Made by a program: the position numbers and the translations under genes. The notes beneath the pieces were generated by a model. The model was not told where the DNA came from. It was given only the letters and a program-made list of their open reading frames with translations, and searched no databases. This document shows positions 17,101 to 24,304 of a DNA stretch of 64,000 nucleotides, piece after piece (position 1 is the stretch's first letter; each line of letters begins with the position of its first letter). Origin of the DNA: Pelomonas lactea (GTDB lineage: Bacteria; Pseudomonadota; Gammaproteobacteria; Burkholderiales; Burkholderiaceae_C); NCBI RefSeq assembly GCF_043555885.1, contig NZ_JBIGHX010000002.1, positions 558,001 through 622,000 on the forward strand, written 5' to 3'.

Positions 17101-17492
17101 CCGCGGGTATCGCCGTGCAGCGCCTGCACGTAGTTGTCGGGCAGCGCGCCCTCGCGCGCCGGGTCGGCCTGGTAGACGCGGAAGCGGTAGCCGTCCCAGC
17201 GTGACAGCCCGCCCGGGCTGCCTATCCACAGGAAACCGCGGCCGTCCTCGGCCATGGACGTCGCGATCGCGTTGGGCAGCCCCTGGTCCTGCCCGATGTG
17301 CTGGAAGGCGATGTCGGCCAAGCGCTCGTGGCGGGTCTCGGCGGCGCTCACGCCCGGCGCCTGTGCGAAGCCCAGCGCCAAGGCCAGCGCCAGACGCCAG
17401 CCGGGGTGAAACCGCAATCGAAATGCGCGCAGCAGCAAGGAGGGCCGTCTCGAGTCGGGCACGGCGCCCGGGAGGGCCCGATTCTCACGCAC
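14163..17492 (-). CDS. beta-propeller sensor diguanylate cyclase
   Basis: An 1109-aa single-pass sensor. The N-terminal hydrophobic segment (about 31-50) is a signal or anchor. About 60-690 holds many repeats of the two-component-regulator propeller type (LWIGSPGGLSRWDG, LWVGTTSAGLLRHD). A Y_Y_Y domain (about 715-800), a membrane helix (about 808-828), a coiled coil (about 832-870) and a GGDEF domain (about 875-1050) follow. The active site is intact (RWGGEEF) and an RxxD inhibitory site (RESD) lies five residues before it, so c-di-GMP synthesis with product inhibition is expected. The periplasmic ligand is unknown. Long reading frames on the opposite strand are composition artefacts. Confidence 0.93.
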   Translation of the reverse strand: MRENRALPGAVPDSRRPSLLLRAFRLRFHPGWRLALALALGFAQAPGVSAAETRHERLADIAFQHIGQDQGLPNAIATSMAEDGRGFLWIGSPGGLSRWDGYRFRVYQADPAREGALPDNYVQALHGDTRGRLWVGTTSAGLLRHDPATDRFVSYPVGGEQGLSHVSVRQVLDDGDGRLWVVTDGGLDRLDPASGRIEHASRSWAAAAGPQVRVLLRDRRGTLWLGSAAGLFRREPGAAQLQAVLLRGGASVQPEVLRQDGAGRIWVGTLQHGVFVLPDEGRAPASPVREQGTPDGLDLLSSSQIAGIAEVRPGEVWVATQSQGLVAVDAERGQTRRIRHVPAWPMSLGDNALRALYRDRAGQIWVATNRGLSRCDPRQTAVLNRFGMTPDGADALDARFVSTEVSWIQPMPDGRLWLGTHKNGIDILDADGRRIGAMRPDASRPESALPPDIVLAMAPAPDGGLFIGTKRGLYRADAGGRQVQRVTVAGRDPTASVWALLADGGDLWIGGQTDGLWRLGLRDGRGEAVTLAAPGLSDQRVTVMVMDEREPGVLWVGTRHGLNRVEVVSRTVTRWLPGAAGPRKLSAGFVSALLTDERGRLWVGSYGGGIDILGYGSEPPQRLGLAQGLPDSTVNALLRDMQGRVWASTDNGLARIDPQTHVVLSLRRAEGVVFPTYWTGSSARTERGELLFGGAGGVTVVQPHKLQPWSYRPNVLVSDIKLGGRQVLAGAVTAGLAVQPDANSLAVEFSSTDFSAPERNRYAYKLEGYDADWVATDATRRLAAYANLPPGDYQLHLRASNRDGRWGEHALTLPVRVLPAWHQTWWFRIGFAAGLLLLVLGAVRMRTRLLRERQRDLESKVRQRTAELEALHVALQEKSAQLQMSSVTDPLTGLHNRRFLADHIEQDIVACLRRAQETLAAGGQPLDADNVFLLVDVDAFKRINDRYGHAAGDAVLVQFGTRLRATLRESDYLVRWGGEEFLAVARDTDRAQAAELAERMRAVIADAPFELEHGGRIDVTCSVGFACVPFELERPLARSWQQVVNLADLGLYAAKRAGRNAWVGVHAAAGRGAIGQRVVGGFGLSSNRSLDDVAAALASPAEPGTFVDG

Positions 17493-17522
17493 GCAGCGGC
17501 CGGCGCCCCGGCCTCACCGGCG

Positions 17523-18299
17523 CTATTTGACGAGCCGGTTCATCTCGGCCGCATCGAAGACCTCGTCGCGCTGCGCATCGCAGGGCACGCAGTCGCCGAC
17601 CGGCTTGCCCAGCTCCGCCGACAACTTGCACACGGCGTCCCACAACAGCGCGATCTGGTGCTCGTGGCCCGACGCGCTGTCGATGAGGCCGCGCATGGCC
17701 TGCGCCACCGGGTCGTCGCCATGCGCCACACCGTAGGCCGAGAAGCCCATGCGGGCGGCGGCCTCCTCGCGCGCCTGGTCGCTCGCAGCCTCGATGATGC
17801 GGGCCGGGTTGCCCACCGCCGTGGCCCCCGCCGGCACCGGCTTGGTGACGACCGCACCCGAGCCGATGCGCGCACCGGCACCGACCGTGAAGCCGCCCAG
17901 CACGCAGGCATTGGCGCCAACGATGACGCCCGGGCCCAGCGTCGGGTGGCGCTTGGCGCCCTTCACGAGCGAGGTGCCGCCCAACGTCACGCCCTGGTAG
18001 ATCGTGCAGCCCTCGCCGATCTCGGCCATCTCGCCGATGACGATGCCCATGCCGTGGTCGATGAAGACCTTGCGGCCGATCTTGGCGCCGGGGTGGATCT
18101 CGATGCCCGTCAGGAACCGACTCCAGTGCGACACCCAGCGCGCCAGCCACTTGAAGCCATGCCGCCACAGCCAGTTCGCACGGCGGTGCATCATCAACGC
18201 ATGCAGCCCGGGGTAGCAGGTCAGCACCTCCCAGGTCGAGCGCGCCGCCGGATCGCGTTGGAGGATGAGAGCGATGTCTTCGCGCAGGCGCTGGAACAT
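17523..18299 (-). CDS. cysE: serine O-acetyltransferase
   Basis: A 258-aa hexapeptide-repeat acyltransferase making O-acetylserine for cysteine synthesis. The N-terminal helical domain (MFQRLREDIALILQRDPAAR) is followed by ATCYPGLHAL-like substrate elements. The left-handed beta helix contains IHPGAKIGRKVFIDHGMGIVIGE (about 85-107), with the catalytic His, and GVTLGGTSLVKGAKRHPTLG. A C-terminal tail of about 80 residues is longer than in the short clade. The ATG at 18299 is chosen; an alternative at 18347 adds 16 residues and would reach the upstream gene. It follows trmJ by 44 bp in the same direction. Confidence 0.93.
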   Translation of the reverse strand: MFQRLREDIALILQRDPAARSTWEVLTCYPGLHALMMHRRANWLWRHGFKWLARWVSHWSRFLTGIEIHPGAKIGRKVFIDHGMGIVIGEMAEIGEGCTIYQGVTLGGTSLVKGAKRHPTLGPGVIVGANACVLGGFTVGAGARIGSGAVVTKPVPAGATAVGNPARIIEAASDQAREEAAARMGFSAYGVAHGDDPVAQAMRGLIDSASGHEHQIALLWDAVCKLSAELGKPVGDCVPCDAQRDEVFDAAEMNRLVK

Positions 18300-18343
18300 G
18301 ATGTGCTGCCGGAAGGGGAAGGCGCGCCAGTCTAGGCGCGGGG

Positions 18344-19078
18344 TCAATGGCCTGTCCGGGCTGCGGTCTTGCTCATCTCGCGGGCGATGCCGCGCAGGAT
18401 GTGCACTTCCTCGTTCGTCAGGCCGGCGCGGTTGAAGAGCTGGTTCAGCCGCGGCATCAGCTTCTTGGGCGCCGCGGGGTCCAGGTAGCCGATGTCGACC
18501 AGCGCCGTCTGCAGGTGCTCCAGCAAGCCCTGCACCGCGCGGGCGTCGGCGCGCTCGGGCTCGGGCGTGCGCGGCTGCACACCGAAACCGCCGATGGCCT
18601 GGCGAAGGTCATAGGCCAGCAGCTGCACGGCCTGCGACAGGTTCAGCGAGCCGTAGTCGGGGTGCGTCGGGATGCTCAACACCGCGTGGCAGCGGTAGAC
18701 GTCCTCGTTGGCCATGCCGTAGCGCTCGGAGCCGAACACCAGCGCCAGGCGCGGCGCGGCCTCGCGGGCGGCCAGCTCGGCGAACAGCGTGCGGGGCTCG
18801 AACGTCGGCGGGCCGAAGTCGCGCGGCGTCATCGCCGTGGCGCAGGCGTAGTCCACGCCGTCCAGCGCATCGGCCAGCGTCGGCACGACGCGGGCGCGGG
18901 CCAGGATGTCCGCCGCGCCGCTGGCCATGGCGATGGCCTCCTCGTGGCAGGCCACGTCCGGGAAGCGCGGCGCCACCAGCACCAGGTCCGAGAAACCCAT
19001 CACCTTCATCGCCCGCGCCGTCGCGCCGACGTTGCCGGCATGGCTGGTGTTGATGAGGACGAAGCGTGTGGATTGCAC
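18344..19078 (-). CDS. trmJ: tRNA (cytidine/uridine-2'-O-)-methyltransferase TrmJ
   Basis: A 244-aa SPOUT-class enzyme that 2'-O-methylates position 32 of tRNA. It begins RFVLINTSHAGNVGATARAMKVMGF, the motif with the conserved Asn/Arg of the family. The SAM-binding trefoil knot is seen in LALVFGSERYGMANEDVYRC (about 115-134) and IPTHPDYGSLNLSQAVQLLAYDL (about 139-161). It is divergent from suhB over 108 bp that contain a TAGAAT -10-like hexamer (19101-19106) for suhB. Confidence 0.93.
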   Translation of the reverse strand: MQSTRFVLINTSHAGNVGATARAMKVMGFSDLVLVAPRFPDVACHEEAIAMASGAADILARARVVPTLADALDGVDYACATAMTPRDFGPPTFEPRTLFAELAAREAAPRLALVFGSERYGMANEDVYRCHAVLSIPTHPDYGSLNLSQAVQLLAYDLRQAIGGFGVQPRTPEPERADARAVQGLLEHLQTALVDIGYLDPAAPKKLMPRLNQLFNRAGLTNEEVHILRGIAREMSKTAARTGH

Positions 19079-19186
19079 GGGTTTGTACGGGGGCTGCGGC
19101 TAGAATCCGGCGATTATCAGGGCTGGCCGACGCCGTCCCGACGCTCTTTCCCCCTGTCAGCCCCTTCTACCCAGCGAGTGCCCCGC

Positions 19187-20128
19187 ATGCAGCAGACGTC
19201 CCTCCATCCCATGCTCAATGTCGCCATCAAGGCGGCGCGCGCGGCCGGCGCCATCATGAATCGCGCCTCGCTGGACCTGGAGGCTCTGCGCATCAACACC
19301 AAGAGCCCCAACGACTTCGTCACCGAGGTCGACCACGCCTGTGAAGGGGCGATCATCGAGACGCTGCTGGGCGCCTACCCCGACCACGGCATCCTCGCCG
19401 AAGAGTCCGGCCGCACCCACGGCGCCAAGCATTCCGAGTACGTCTGGATCATCGATCCGCTGGACGGCACCACCAACTTCATCCACGGCTTCCCCGTTTA
19501 CTGCACGTCCATCGCGCTGTCGTTCCGCGGCAAGGTCGAGCAGGCCGTCGTCTACGACCCCACCCGCAACGACCTCTTCTACGCCACCAAGGGCCGCGGC
19601 GCGTTCCTGAACGACAAGCGCCTGCGCGTGTCCAAGCGCACCCGCATGAGCGACGCGCTGATCGGCACCGGCTTCCCGTTCCGCCGCGGCGACAACTTCA
19701 AGCGCTACGTGAAGATGTTCGAGGAGGTCATGCAGCAATGCGCCGGCCTGCGCCGCCCGGGCGCCGCCGCACTGGACCTCTGCTACGTCGCGGCCGGCTA
19801 CTACGACGCCTTCTTTGAGACCGGCCTGCAGCCCTGGGACGTGGCGGCCGGCTCGCTGATCGTCACCGAGGCAGGCGGCCTGGTGGGCAACTTCACCGGC
19901 GAAGCCGACTTCCTGCACCAGCGCGAAGTCCTGGCCGGCACGCCGCGCATCTACGCGCCGCTGGTGCAGACGCTGGCGCCCTACAGCCGCGTCATCAAGG
20001 AAGAAGACGTGACGGCCCCGGCGCCGGCGAGCGCGCCGGCCGCGACCGCACCCGCCGCCGCGGCAGCCCCCAAGAAGCGCGGCCCCGTGCGCATCAAAAA
20101 GACCGACGGCGACGAAGCACCGGTCTGA
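19187..20128 (+). CDS. suhB: inositol-1-monophosphatase (SuhB family)
   Basis: A 313-aa Mg-dependent phosphatase of the inositol monophosphatase family; SuhB also takes part in rRNA antitermination in E. coli. Metal-binding residues are in EES (about 73), DPLDGTTNF (about 90-98) and LQPWDVAAGSLIVTEAGG (about 216-233). The last 45 residues are an Ala/Pro-rich linker and a basic end (KKRGPVRIKK) not present in the usual roughly 267-aa protein. The start at 19187 (MQQTSLHPMLN) aligns with the family; ATG at 19211 is possible. An intrinsic terminator follows. Confidence 0.93.
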   Translation: MQQTSLHPMLNVAIKAARAAGAIMNRASLDLEALRINTKSPNDFVTEVDHACEGAIIETLLGAYPDHGILAEESGRTHGAKHSEYVWIIDPLDGTTNFIHGFPVYCTSIALSFRGKVEQAVVYDPTRNDLFYATKGRGAFLNDKRLRVSKRTRMSDALIGTGFPFRRGDNFKRYVKMFEEVMQQCAGLRRPGAAALDLCYVAAGYYDAFFETGLQPWDVAAGSLIVTEAGGLVGNFTGEADFLHQREVLAGTPRIYAPLVQTLAPYSRVIKEEDVTAPAPASAPAATAPAAAAAPKKRGPVRIKKTDGDEAPV

Positions 20129-20148
20129 CCCACCCGGTCCGCAGAACA

Positions 20149-20177
20149 AGCCCTCCTCGCGAGGGCTTTTCTTTTTT
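20149..20177 (+). terminator. intrinsic terminator after suhB
   Basis: AGCCCTC (20149-20155) and GAGGGCT (20161-20167) form a stem with a 5-base loop, followed by a long T-rich run. Confidence 0.93.
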
Positions 20178-20251
20178 TTCGCGTGACGAAGTTGGCACCA
20201 CTTTGGACTGCGGGTGAACCCGAGCATTGCGGTGTGACATGTGCACGGCCT

Positions 20252-20286
20252 CCCCCCTTACCCGTGGGGGGCGCCTTGGCCAGAAT
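20252..20286 (+). promoter_or_regulatory. hairpin and -10-like hexamer upstream of the TonB-domain gene
   Basis: CCCCCC (20252-20257) and GGGGGG (20266-20271) form a strong hairpin. It is followed by CAGAAT (20281-20286), a plausible -10 element 64 bp before the start codon, with TTACCC (20258-20263) at 17 bp spacing as a poor -35. The hairpin-then-CCAGAAT layout resembles the end of the repeat before pyrG. Confidence 0.35.
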
Positions 20287-20350
20287 GCGGGTCAACGCGG
20301 CCCCGAGCCGCCATCAACGCCCTCCAACCTCCACGTCACGAAAGATTCCA

Positions 20351-20665
20351 ATGCTCGTTCGCTCCGCTCTCGCCCTCGCCCTCGCCGCCGCTGCCACGCT
20401 GGCCCACGCCGACGCCAAGGTCCTGAAGAAGGTGGCTCCGGAATACCCGAACGAGGCCGTCAAGAAGAACATCAACGCCGGCAGCGTGCGCGCCAAGATG
20501 ACCATCGCCGGTGACGGCAAGGTCGCCAACGTCGAAGTCGTCGAAGCCGAGCCGAAGCGCATCTTCGACCGCGCCGCCGTCGACGCGCTGAGCCAGTGGA
20601 AGTTCGAAGGCACCGGCGCCGCGCAAACCCACGAAGTCAAGCTGGTGTTCAAGTCTGAAGACTGA
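20351..20665 (+). CDS. small periplasmic TonB C-terminal domain protein
   Basis: A 104-aa protein. A signal peptide (MLVRSALALALAAAATLAHA, 1-20) is followed directly by a TonB C-terminal domain (VLKKVAPEYPNEAVKKNINAG ... VEVVEAEPKRIFDRAAVDAL ... WKFEGTGAAQTHEVKLVF). It lacks the Pro-rich spanning region and the membrane anchor of a real energy transducer, so it cannot itself connect ExbBD to receptors in the usual way. The ATG at 20351 gives a clean signal peptide; the longer frame from 20183 is not credible. A strong terminator follows. Confidence 0.85.
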   Translation: MLVRSALALALAAAATLAHADAKVLKKVAPEYPNEAVKKNINAGSVRAKMTIAGDGKVANVEVVEAEPKRIFDRAAVDALSQWKFEGTGAAQTHEVKLVFKSED

Positions 20666-20685
20666 TTCGCTGCTTCGCTGAATCA

Positions 20686-20716
20686 ACAAGGCCCGCGATG
20701 CGGGCCTTGTGCTTTT
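20686..20716 (+). terminator. intrinsic terminator after the TonB-domain gene
   Basis: A perfect 11-bp stem, ACAAGGCCCGC (20686-20696) with GCGGGCCTTGT (20700-20710) and a 3-base loop, is followed by gctttt. It ends 26 bp before mutS. Confidence 0.92.
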
Positions 20717-20741
20717 GGGTCGCCAGATAATGCGCGGCCCC

Positions 20742-23318
20742 ATGAAAGCCGACACCGCCCCCGATCTCGCCCCCCACACGCCGATGATGGCCCAGTACCT
20801 CGGGCTGAAGGCAGACTTCCCGGACACGCTGCTGCTGTACCGGATGGGCGATTTCTACGAAGTCTTCTACGACGACGCGCGCAAATGCCACGCGCTGCTG
20901 GACATCACGATCACCACGCGCGGCCAGAGCGCGGGCCAGCCGGTGGTCATGGCCGGCGTGCCGGTGCATGCGCTGGAGAGCTACCTCGCCAAGCTGATCA
21001 AGCTGGGCGAGGCCGTCGCCATCGCCGAGCAGGTGGGCGAGGTCGGCGCGGGCAAGGGGCCGGTGGAGCGCAAGGTGGTGCGCGTCGTCACGCCCGGCAC
21101 CATCACCGACACCGAACTGCTGGCCGACAAGCAGGACGCCGTGCTGCTGGCCGTCTCGGGCCACGGCCGCCGGCACGGGCTGGCCTGGCTGTCGCTGACG
21201 CAGGGCGAGATCGTGCTGGCCGAGTGCAGCGACACGGAGCTGCCGGCCTGGCTGGCGCGGTTGTCGCCGGCCGAGGTGCTGGTGAACCGCGAGGCGCAGC
21301 CGGCGGGCGTCATGAAGGCGCGCTTCCCGGTGACGAACCGGCCCAGCTGGCAGTTCGATGCCGGCCTGGGCCAGCGCAAGCTGTGCGAGCAGCTGGGCGT
21401 GGCCGGCCTGCAGGGCTACAACGCCCATGAGCTGGCGCTAGGTCATGCAGCGGCCAGCGCGCTGCTGGCGTTTGCCGAGCACACGCAGGGCCGGGCGCTG
21501 GCCCATGTGCGCTCGCTGCGTGTGCAACGCAGCGGCGAACTGCTGGACCTGCCGCCCGCCACGCAGCGCAACCTCGAGCTGGTGCAGACGCTGCGCGGCG
21601 AGTCCAGCCCCACCCTCTTCTCGCTGCTGGACAGCTGCAAGAGCGGCATGGGCAGCCGCATGCTGCGCCAGTGGCTGCTGCACCCCAAACGCGACCGTGG
21701 CGAAGCCATCGCGCGGCACAACGCCATCGCGGCGCTGCAGGCCGAGGGCTACGAGCCGCTGCGCGACGCGCTGAAGTCGGTCAGCGACGTGGAGCGCATC
21801 TCGGCCCGCATCGCGCTGCGCCAGGTGCGCCCGCGCGAGCTGACCGGGCTGCGCGCGACGCTGCAGGTGTTGCCGCAGCTGCGCGCCGTGACGCCGGCTG
21901 CGCTTCGCGACGCGCACGCCGCCGCACTGAACCCGCCCACCGACATCCTCGACCTGCTGGAACGCGCCATCGCGCTGGAGCCCGCCCTGCTGCCGCGCGA
22001 CGGCGGCGTCATCGCCGACGGCTTCGATGCCGACCTGGACGAACTGCGCGGCATCCAGAACAACTGCGACGCCTTCCTGCTGGACCTGGAAACGCGCGAG
22101 CGCGCCCGCACGGGCATCGCCAACCTGCGCGTGCAGTTCAACCGCGTGCACGGCTTCTACATCGAGGTCACGCAGGGCCAGGTGGACAAGGTGCCGATGG
22201 ACTACCAGCGCCGCCAGACGCTGAAGAACGCCGAGCGCTACATCACGCCGGAGCTCAAGGCCTTCGAGGACAAGGCGCTGTCCGCCAACGAGCGGGCGCT
22301 GGCGCGCGAGAAACTGCTTTACGAGCAGGTCATCGACGCCCTCATCACCCGCCTCGAACCCCTGACTGCGCTGGGCCGCACGCTGGCCGGTCTCGACGCG
22401 CTGGCCGCGCTGGCCGAGCGCGCCGCGACGCTGAACTGGTGCCGGCCGGAGTTCGTGGCGCAGCCCTGCCTGGACATCGAGGCCGGCCGCCATCCGGTCG
22501 TGCAGGCCCGCCTGGCCGAGACGGGTGGTGCGGAGTTCATGCCCAACGACTGCAGGCTGGACGCCCGCACGCGGCTGCTGGTCATCACCGGGCCCAACAT
22601 GGGCGGCAAGAGCACGTTCATGCGCCAGGTGGCGCTGATCGCGCTGCTGGCCGCCATCGGTTCCTACGTGCCCGCCACGAGCTGCCGCCTGGGGCCGATG
22701 GACGCCATCCACACCCGCATCGGCGCGGCGGACGACCTCGCCAACGCGCAGTCCACCTTCATGCTGGAGATGACCGAAGGCGCGGCCATCCTGCACTCGG
22801 CGACCGACCAGTCGCTGGTGCTGATGGACGAGATCGGCCGCGGCACGTCCACCTTCGACGGCCTCGCGCTGGCCTCGGCCATCGCGACGCACCTGCACGA
22901 CAGGACGCGCGCCTTCACGCTGTTCGCGACGCACTACTTCGAACTGACCGAGTTCCCGGCCAAGCATTCGATGGCGCAGAACTGGCACGTGTCGGCCGTG
23001 GAGAGCGGCGAGGACATCGTGTTCCTGCACGAGCTGCAGGCCGGCCCCGCCAGCCGCAGCTACGGCGTGCAGGTGGCCAAGCTGGCCGGCATGCCCGCCA
23101 GCCTCGTGCGCCAGGCGCGCGCGACGCTGGAGGCGCTGGAAGCGCGCCAGAACGCGGCCGACGACCAGTTCGACCTGTTCGCCGCGCCCCCTGCCCCGCC
23201 GCCGCTGCCGGAGCCCAGCGCGCTGGTGCAGGCGCTGGATGCGGTGGACCCCGACGCGCTGTCGCCGCGCGAGGCGCTGGAAGCGCTGTACCGGCTGAAG
23301 AAGCTCGCCAAGGCATGA
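20742..23318 (+). CDS. mutS: DNA mismatch repair protein MutS
   Basis: An 858-aa MutS. The mismatch-binding Phe-x-Glu motif is present in GDFYEVFYDDA (about 36-46). The connector, lever and clamp domains follow. The C-terminal ATPase has Walker A GPNMGGKST (about 617-625), the MLEMTEGA block, and Walker B LVLMDEIGRGTSTFDG (about 691-706). The C-terminal tetramerisation helix is also visible (LSPREALEALYRLKKL). The ATG at 20742 lies 10 bp after a GATAAT hexamer. The stop overlaps the next gene by 4 bp. Confidence 0.98.
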   Translation: MKADTAPDLAPHTPMMAQYLGLKADFPDTLLLYRMGDFYEVFYDDARKCHALLDITITTRGQSAGQPVVMAGVPVHALESYLAKLIKLGEAVAIAEQVGEVGAGKGPVERKVVRVVTPGTITDTELLADKQDAVLLAVSGHGRRHGLAWLSLTQGEIVLAECSDTELPAWLARLSPAEVLVNREAQPAGVMKARFPVTNRPSWQFDAGLGQRKLCEQLGVAGLQGYNAHELALGHAAASALLAFAEHTQGRALAHVRSLRVQRSGELLDLPPATQRNLELVQTLRGESSPTLFSLLDSCKSGMGSRMLRQWLLHPKRDRGEAIARHNAIAALQAEGYEPLRDALKSVSDVERISARIALRQVRPRELTGLRATLQVLPQLRAVTPAALRDAHAAALNPPTDILDLLERAIALEPALLPRDGGVIADGFDADLDELRGIQNNCDAFLLDLETRERARTGIANLRVQFNRVHGFYIEVTQGQVDKVPMDYQRRQTLKNAERYITPELKAFEDKALSANERALAREKLLYEQVIDALITRLEPLTALGRTLAGLDALAALAERAATLNWCRPEFVAQPCLDIEAGRHPVVQARLAETGGAEFMPNDCRLDARTRLLVITGPNMGGKSTFMRQVALIALLAAIGSYVPATSCRLGPMDAIHTRIGAADDLANAQSTFMLEMTEGAAILHSATDQSLVLMDEIGRGTSTFDGLALASAIATHLHDRTRAFTLFATHYFELTEFPAKHSMAQNWHVSAVESGEDIVFLHELQAGPASRSYGVQVAKLAGMPASLVRQARATLEALEARQNAADDQFDLFAAPPAPPPLPEPSALVQALDAVDPDALSPREALEALYRLKKLAKA

Positions 23319-24106
23319 CCAAGACGCTGGTCTTCTCGCACGCCAACAGCTACCCCGCCGGCTGCTACCGCGTGCTGTTCGAGCGGTGGCGCGCGGCCGG
23401 CTGGCGCGTGGAGGCGCTGGACCGCTTCGGCCATGACCCGCGCTTCCCCGTCACCGGCGACTGGCGCCGGCTGCGCGACCAGCTGCTGCACTTCATCGAC
23501 ACCGACGTGAAGCCCGACGGCCCGGTGGCGCTGGTGGGCCACTCGCTGGGCGGCATGCTGAGCCTGCTGGCGGCCTGCCGCCGGCCCGAGCTGGTGGACC
23601 GCCTCGTCATGCTGGACTCACCGGTCGTCACCGGCTGGAAGGCCGCGGCCGTCGCCGTGGCCAAAACGACCGGGCTGATCCACCGCTACGGCCCGTCCAG
23701 GATCGCCCGCGAGCGCCGCCACGTCTGGCCCGACCGCGACGCGGTGCGCGCCCATTTCGGCGCCAAGAAGATGTTCGCCCGCTGGGACCCGCGCGTGCTG
23801 GCCGACTACGTGGACGCCGGCTTCGAGGAGGCCGACGGCGAGGTGCGGCTGCGCTTCACGCGCGACGTCGAGGCCCACATCTACCGCACGCTGCCGCATC
23901 ACCTGCCGCTGCTGCTGCGCCTGCGCCCGCCGCAATGTCCGGTCGCCTTCGTCGGCGGCACGCGCTCGGCCGAGCTGCGCCAGGCCGGCGCGGCCGCGTC
24001 GAAGCAGCTGGCCGGCGAGAACTGGCGCTGGATGGAGGGCTCGCACCTCTACCCGTTCGAGAAGCCCGACGAAACGGCCGACCTCGTGCTGGAACTGCTG
24101 GCTTAG
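23315..24106 (+). CDS. alpha/beta hydrolase
   Basis: A 263-aa alpha/beta-hydrolase-fold protein. The nucleophile elbow is GHSLGG (about 71-76, Ser73). The likely catalytic His is in EGSHLYPFEKPDETADLV near the C-terminus, and the N-terminal strand TLVFSHANSYPAGCYRVLF carries the oxyanion His. The substrate is unknown. The start overlaps the mutS stop (ATGA), so the two are probably cotranscribed. Confidence 0.88.
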   Translation: MTKTLVFSHANSYPAGCYRVLFERWRAAGWRVEALDRFGHDPRFPVTGDWRRLRDQLLHFIDTDVKPDGPVALVGHSLGGMLSLLAACRRPELVDRLVMLDSPVVTGWKAAAVAVAKTTGLIHRYGPSRIARERRHVWPDRDAVRAHFGAKKMFARWDPRVLADYVDAGFEEADGEVRLRFTRDVEAHIYRTLPHHLPLLLRLRPPQCPVAFVGGTRSAELRQAGAAASKQLAGENWRWMEGSHLYPFEKPDETADLVLELLA

Positions 24107-24113
24107 CCACCGC

Positions 24114-24204
24114 GGACCGAGCGCCGGGCCGCCCCAAGCCGGGCCGCGGGCGATGTGCTTGCGGCTCAACGCCGCAAGCATCGCCGTCCCCTTGGGGGAC
24201 CGGC
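24114..24204 (+). repeat. interspersed palindromic repeat, copy A
   Basis: This copy of about 91 bp matches 43681-43773 in reverse complement with roughly ten differences and one 1-base gap. It contains an imperfect palindrome: GCGAT-gt-GCTTGCGG (24150-24164) pairs with CCGCAAGC-ATCGC (24172-24184). A second hairpin follows, GTCCCC (24186-24191) with GGGGAC (24195-24200). It lies in the non-coding gap between the hydrolase gene and pyrG and resembles a REP-type element. Confidence 0.85.
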
Positions 24205-24254
24205 CAGAATCGCCCGCGTTCAGCGCGGCGAGGCTGGGCGAGGGGCACTCCATC

Positions 24255-24260
24255 TACAAT
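24255..24260 (+). promoter_or_regulatory. -10 hexamer of pyrG
   Basis: TACAAT lies 45 bp before the pyrG start, so transcription would begin about 24267, just before the leader hairpin. No clear -35 hexamer is seen 17-18 bp upstream. Confidence 0.5.
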
Positions 24261-24275
24261 CAGCATTTCCCACCA

Positions 24276-24298
24276 CAGCAGCCTGTTCTGGGCTGCTG
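24276..24298 (+). promoter_or_regulatory. hairpin covering the pyrG ribosome-binding region
   Basis: CAGCAGCC (24276-24283) and GGCTGCTG (24291-24298) form a perfect 8-bp stem with a 7-base loop, ending six bases before the ATG. The expected Shine-Dalgarno position is inside the 3' arm and no separate purine-rich site is present. Confidence 0.6.
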
Positions 24299-24304
24299 CA
24301 AGAC

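Noticed and set aside
14295..17204. 969-codon open frame antisense to the propeller diguanylate cyclase
   Set aside because: Composition artefact; the minus-strand gene has clear propeller, Y_Y_Y and GGEEF motifs.
20183..20350. N-terminal extension of the TonB-domain protein
   Set aside because: The frame is open but runs through a GC hairpin and encodes no membrane anchor or Pro-rich spacer; the signal peptide begins at 20351.
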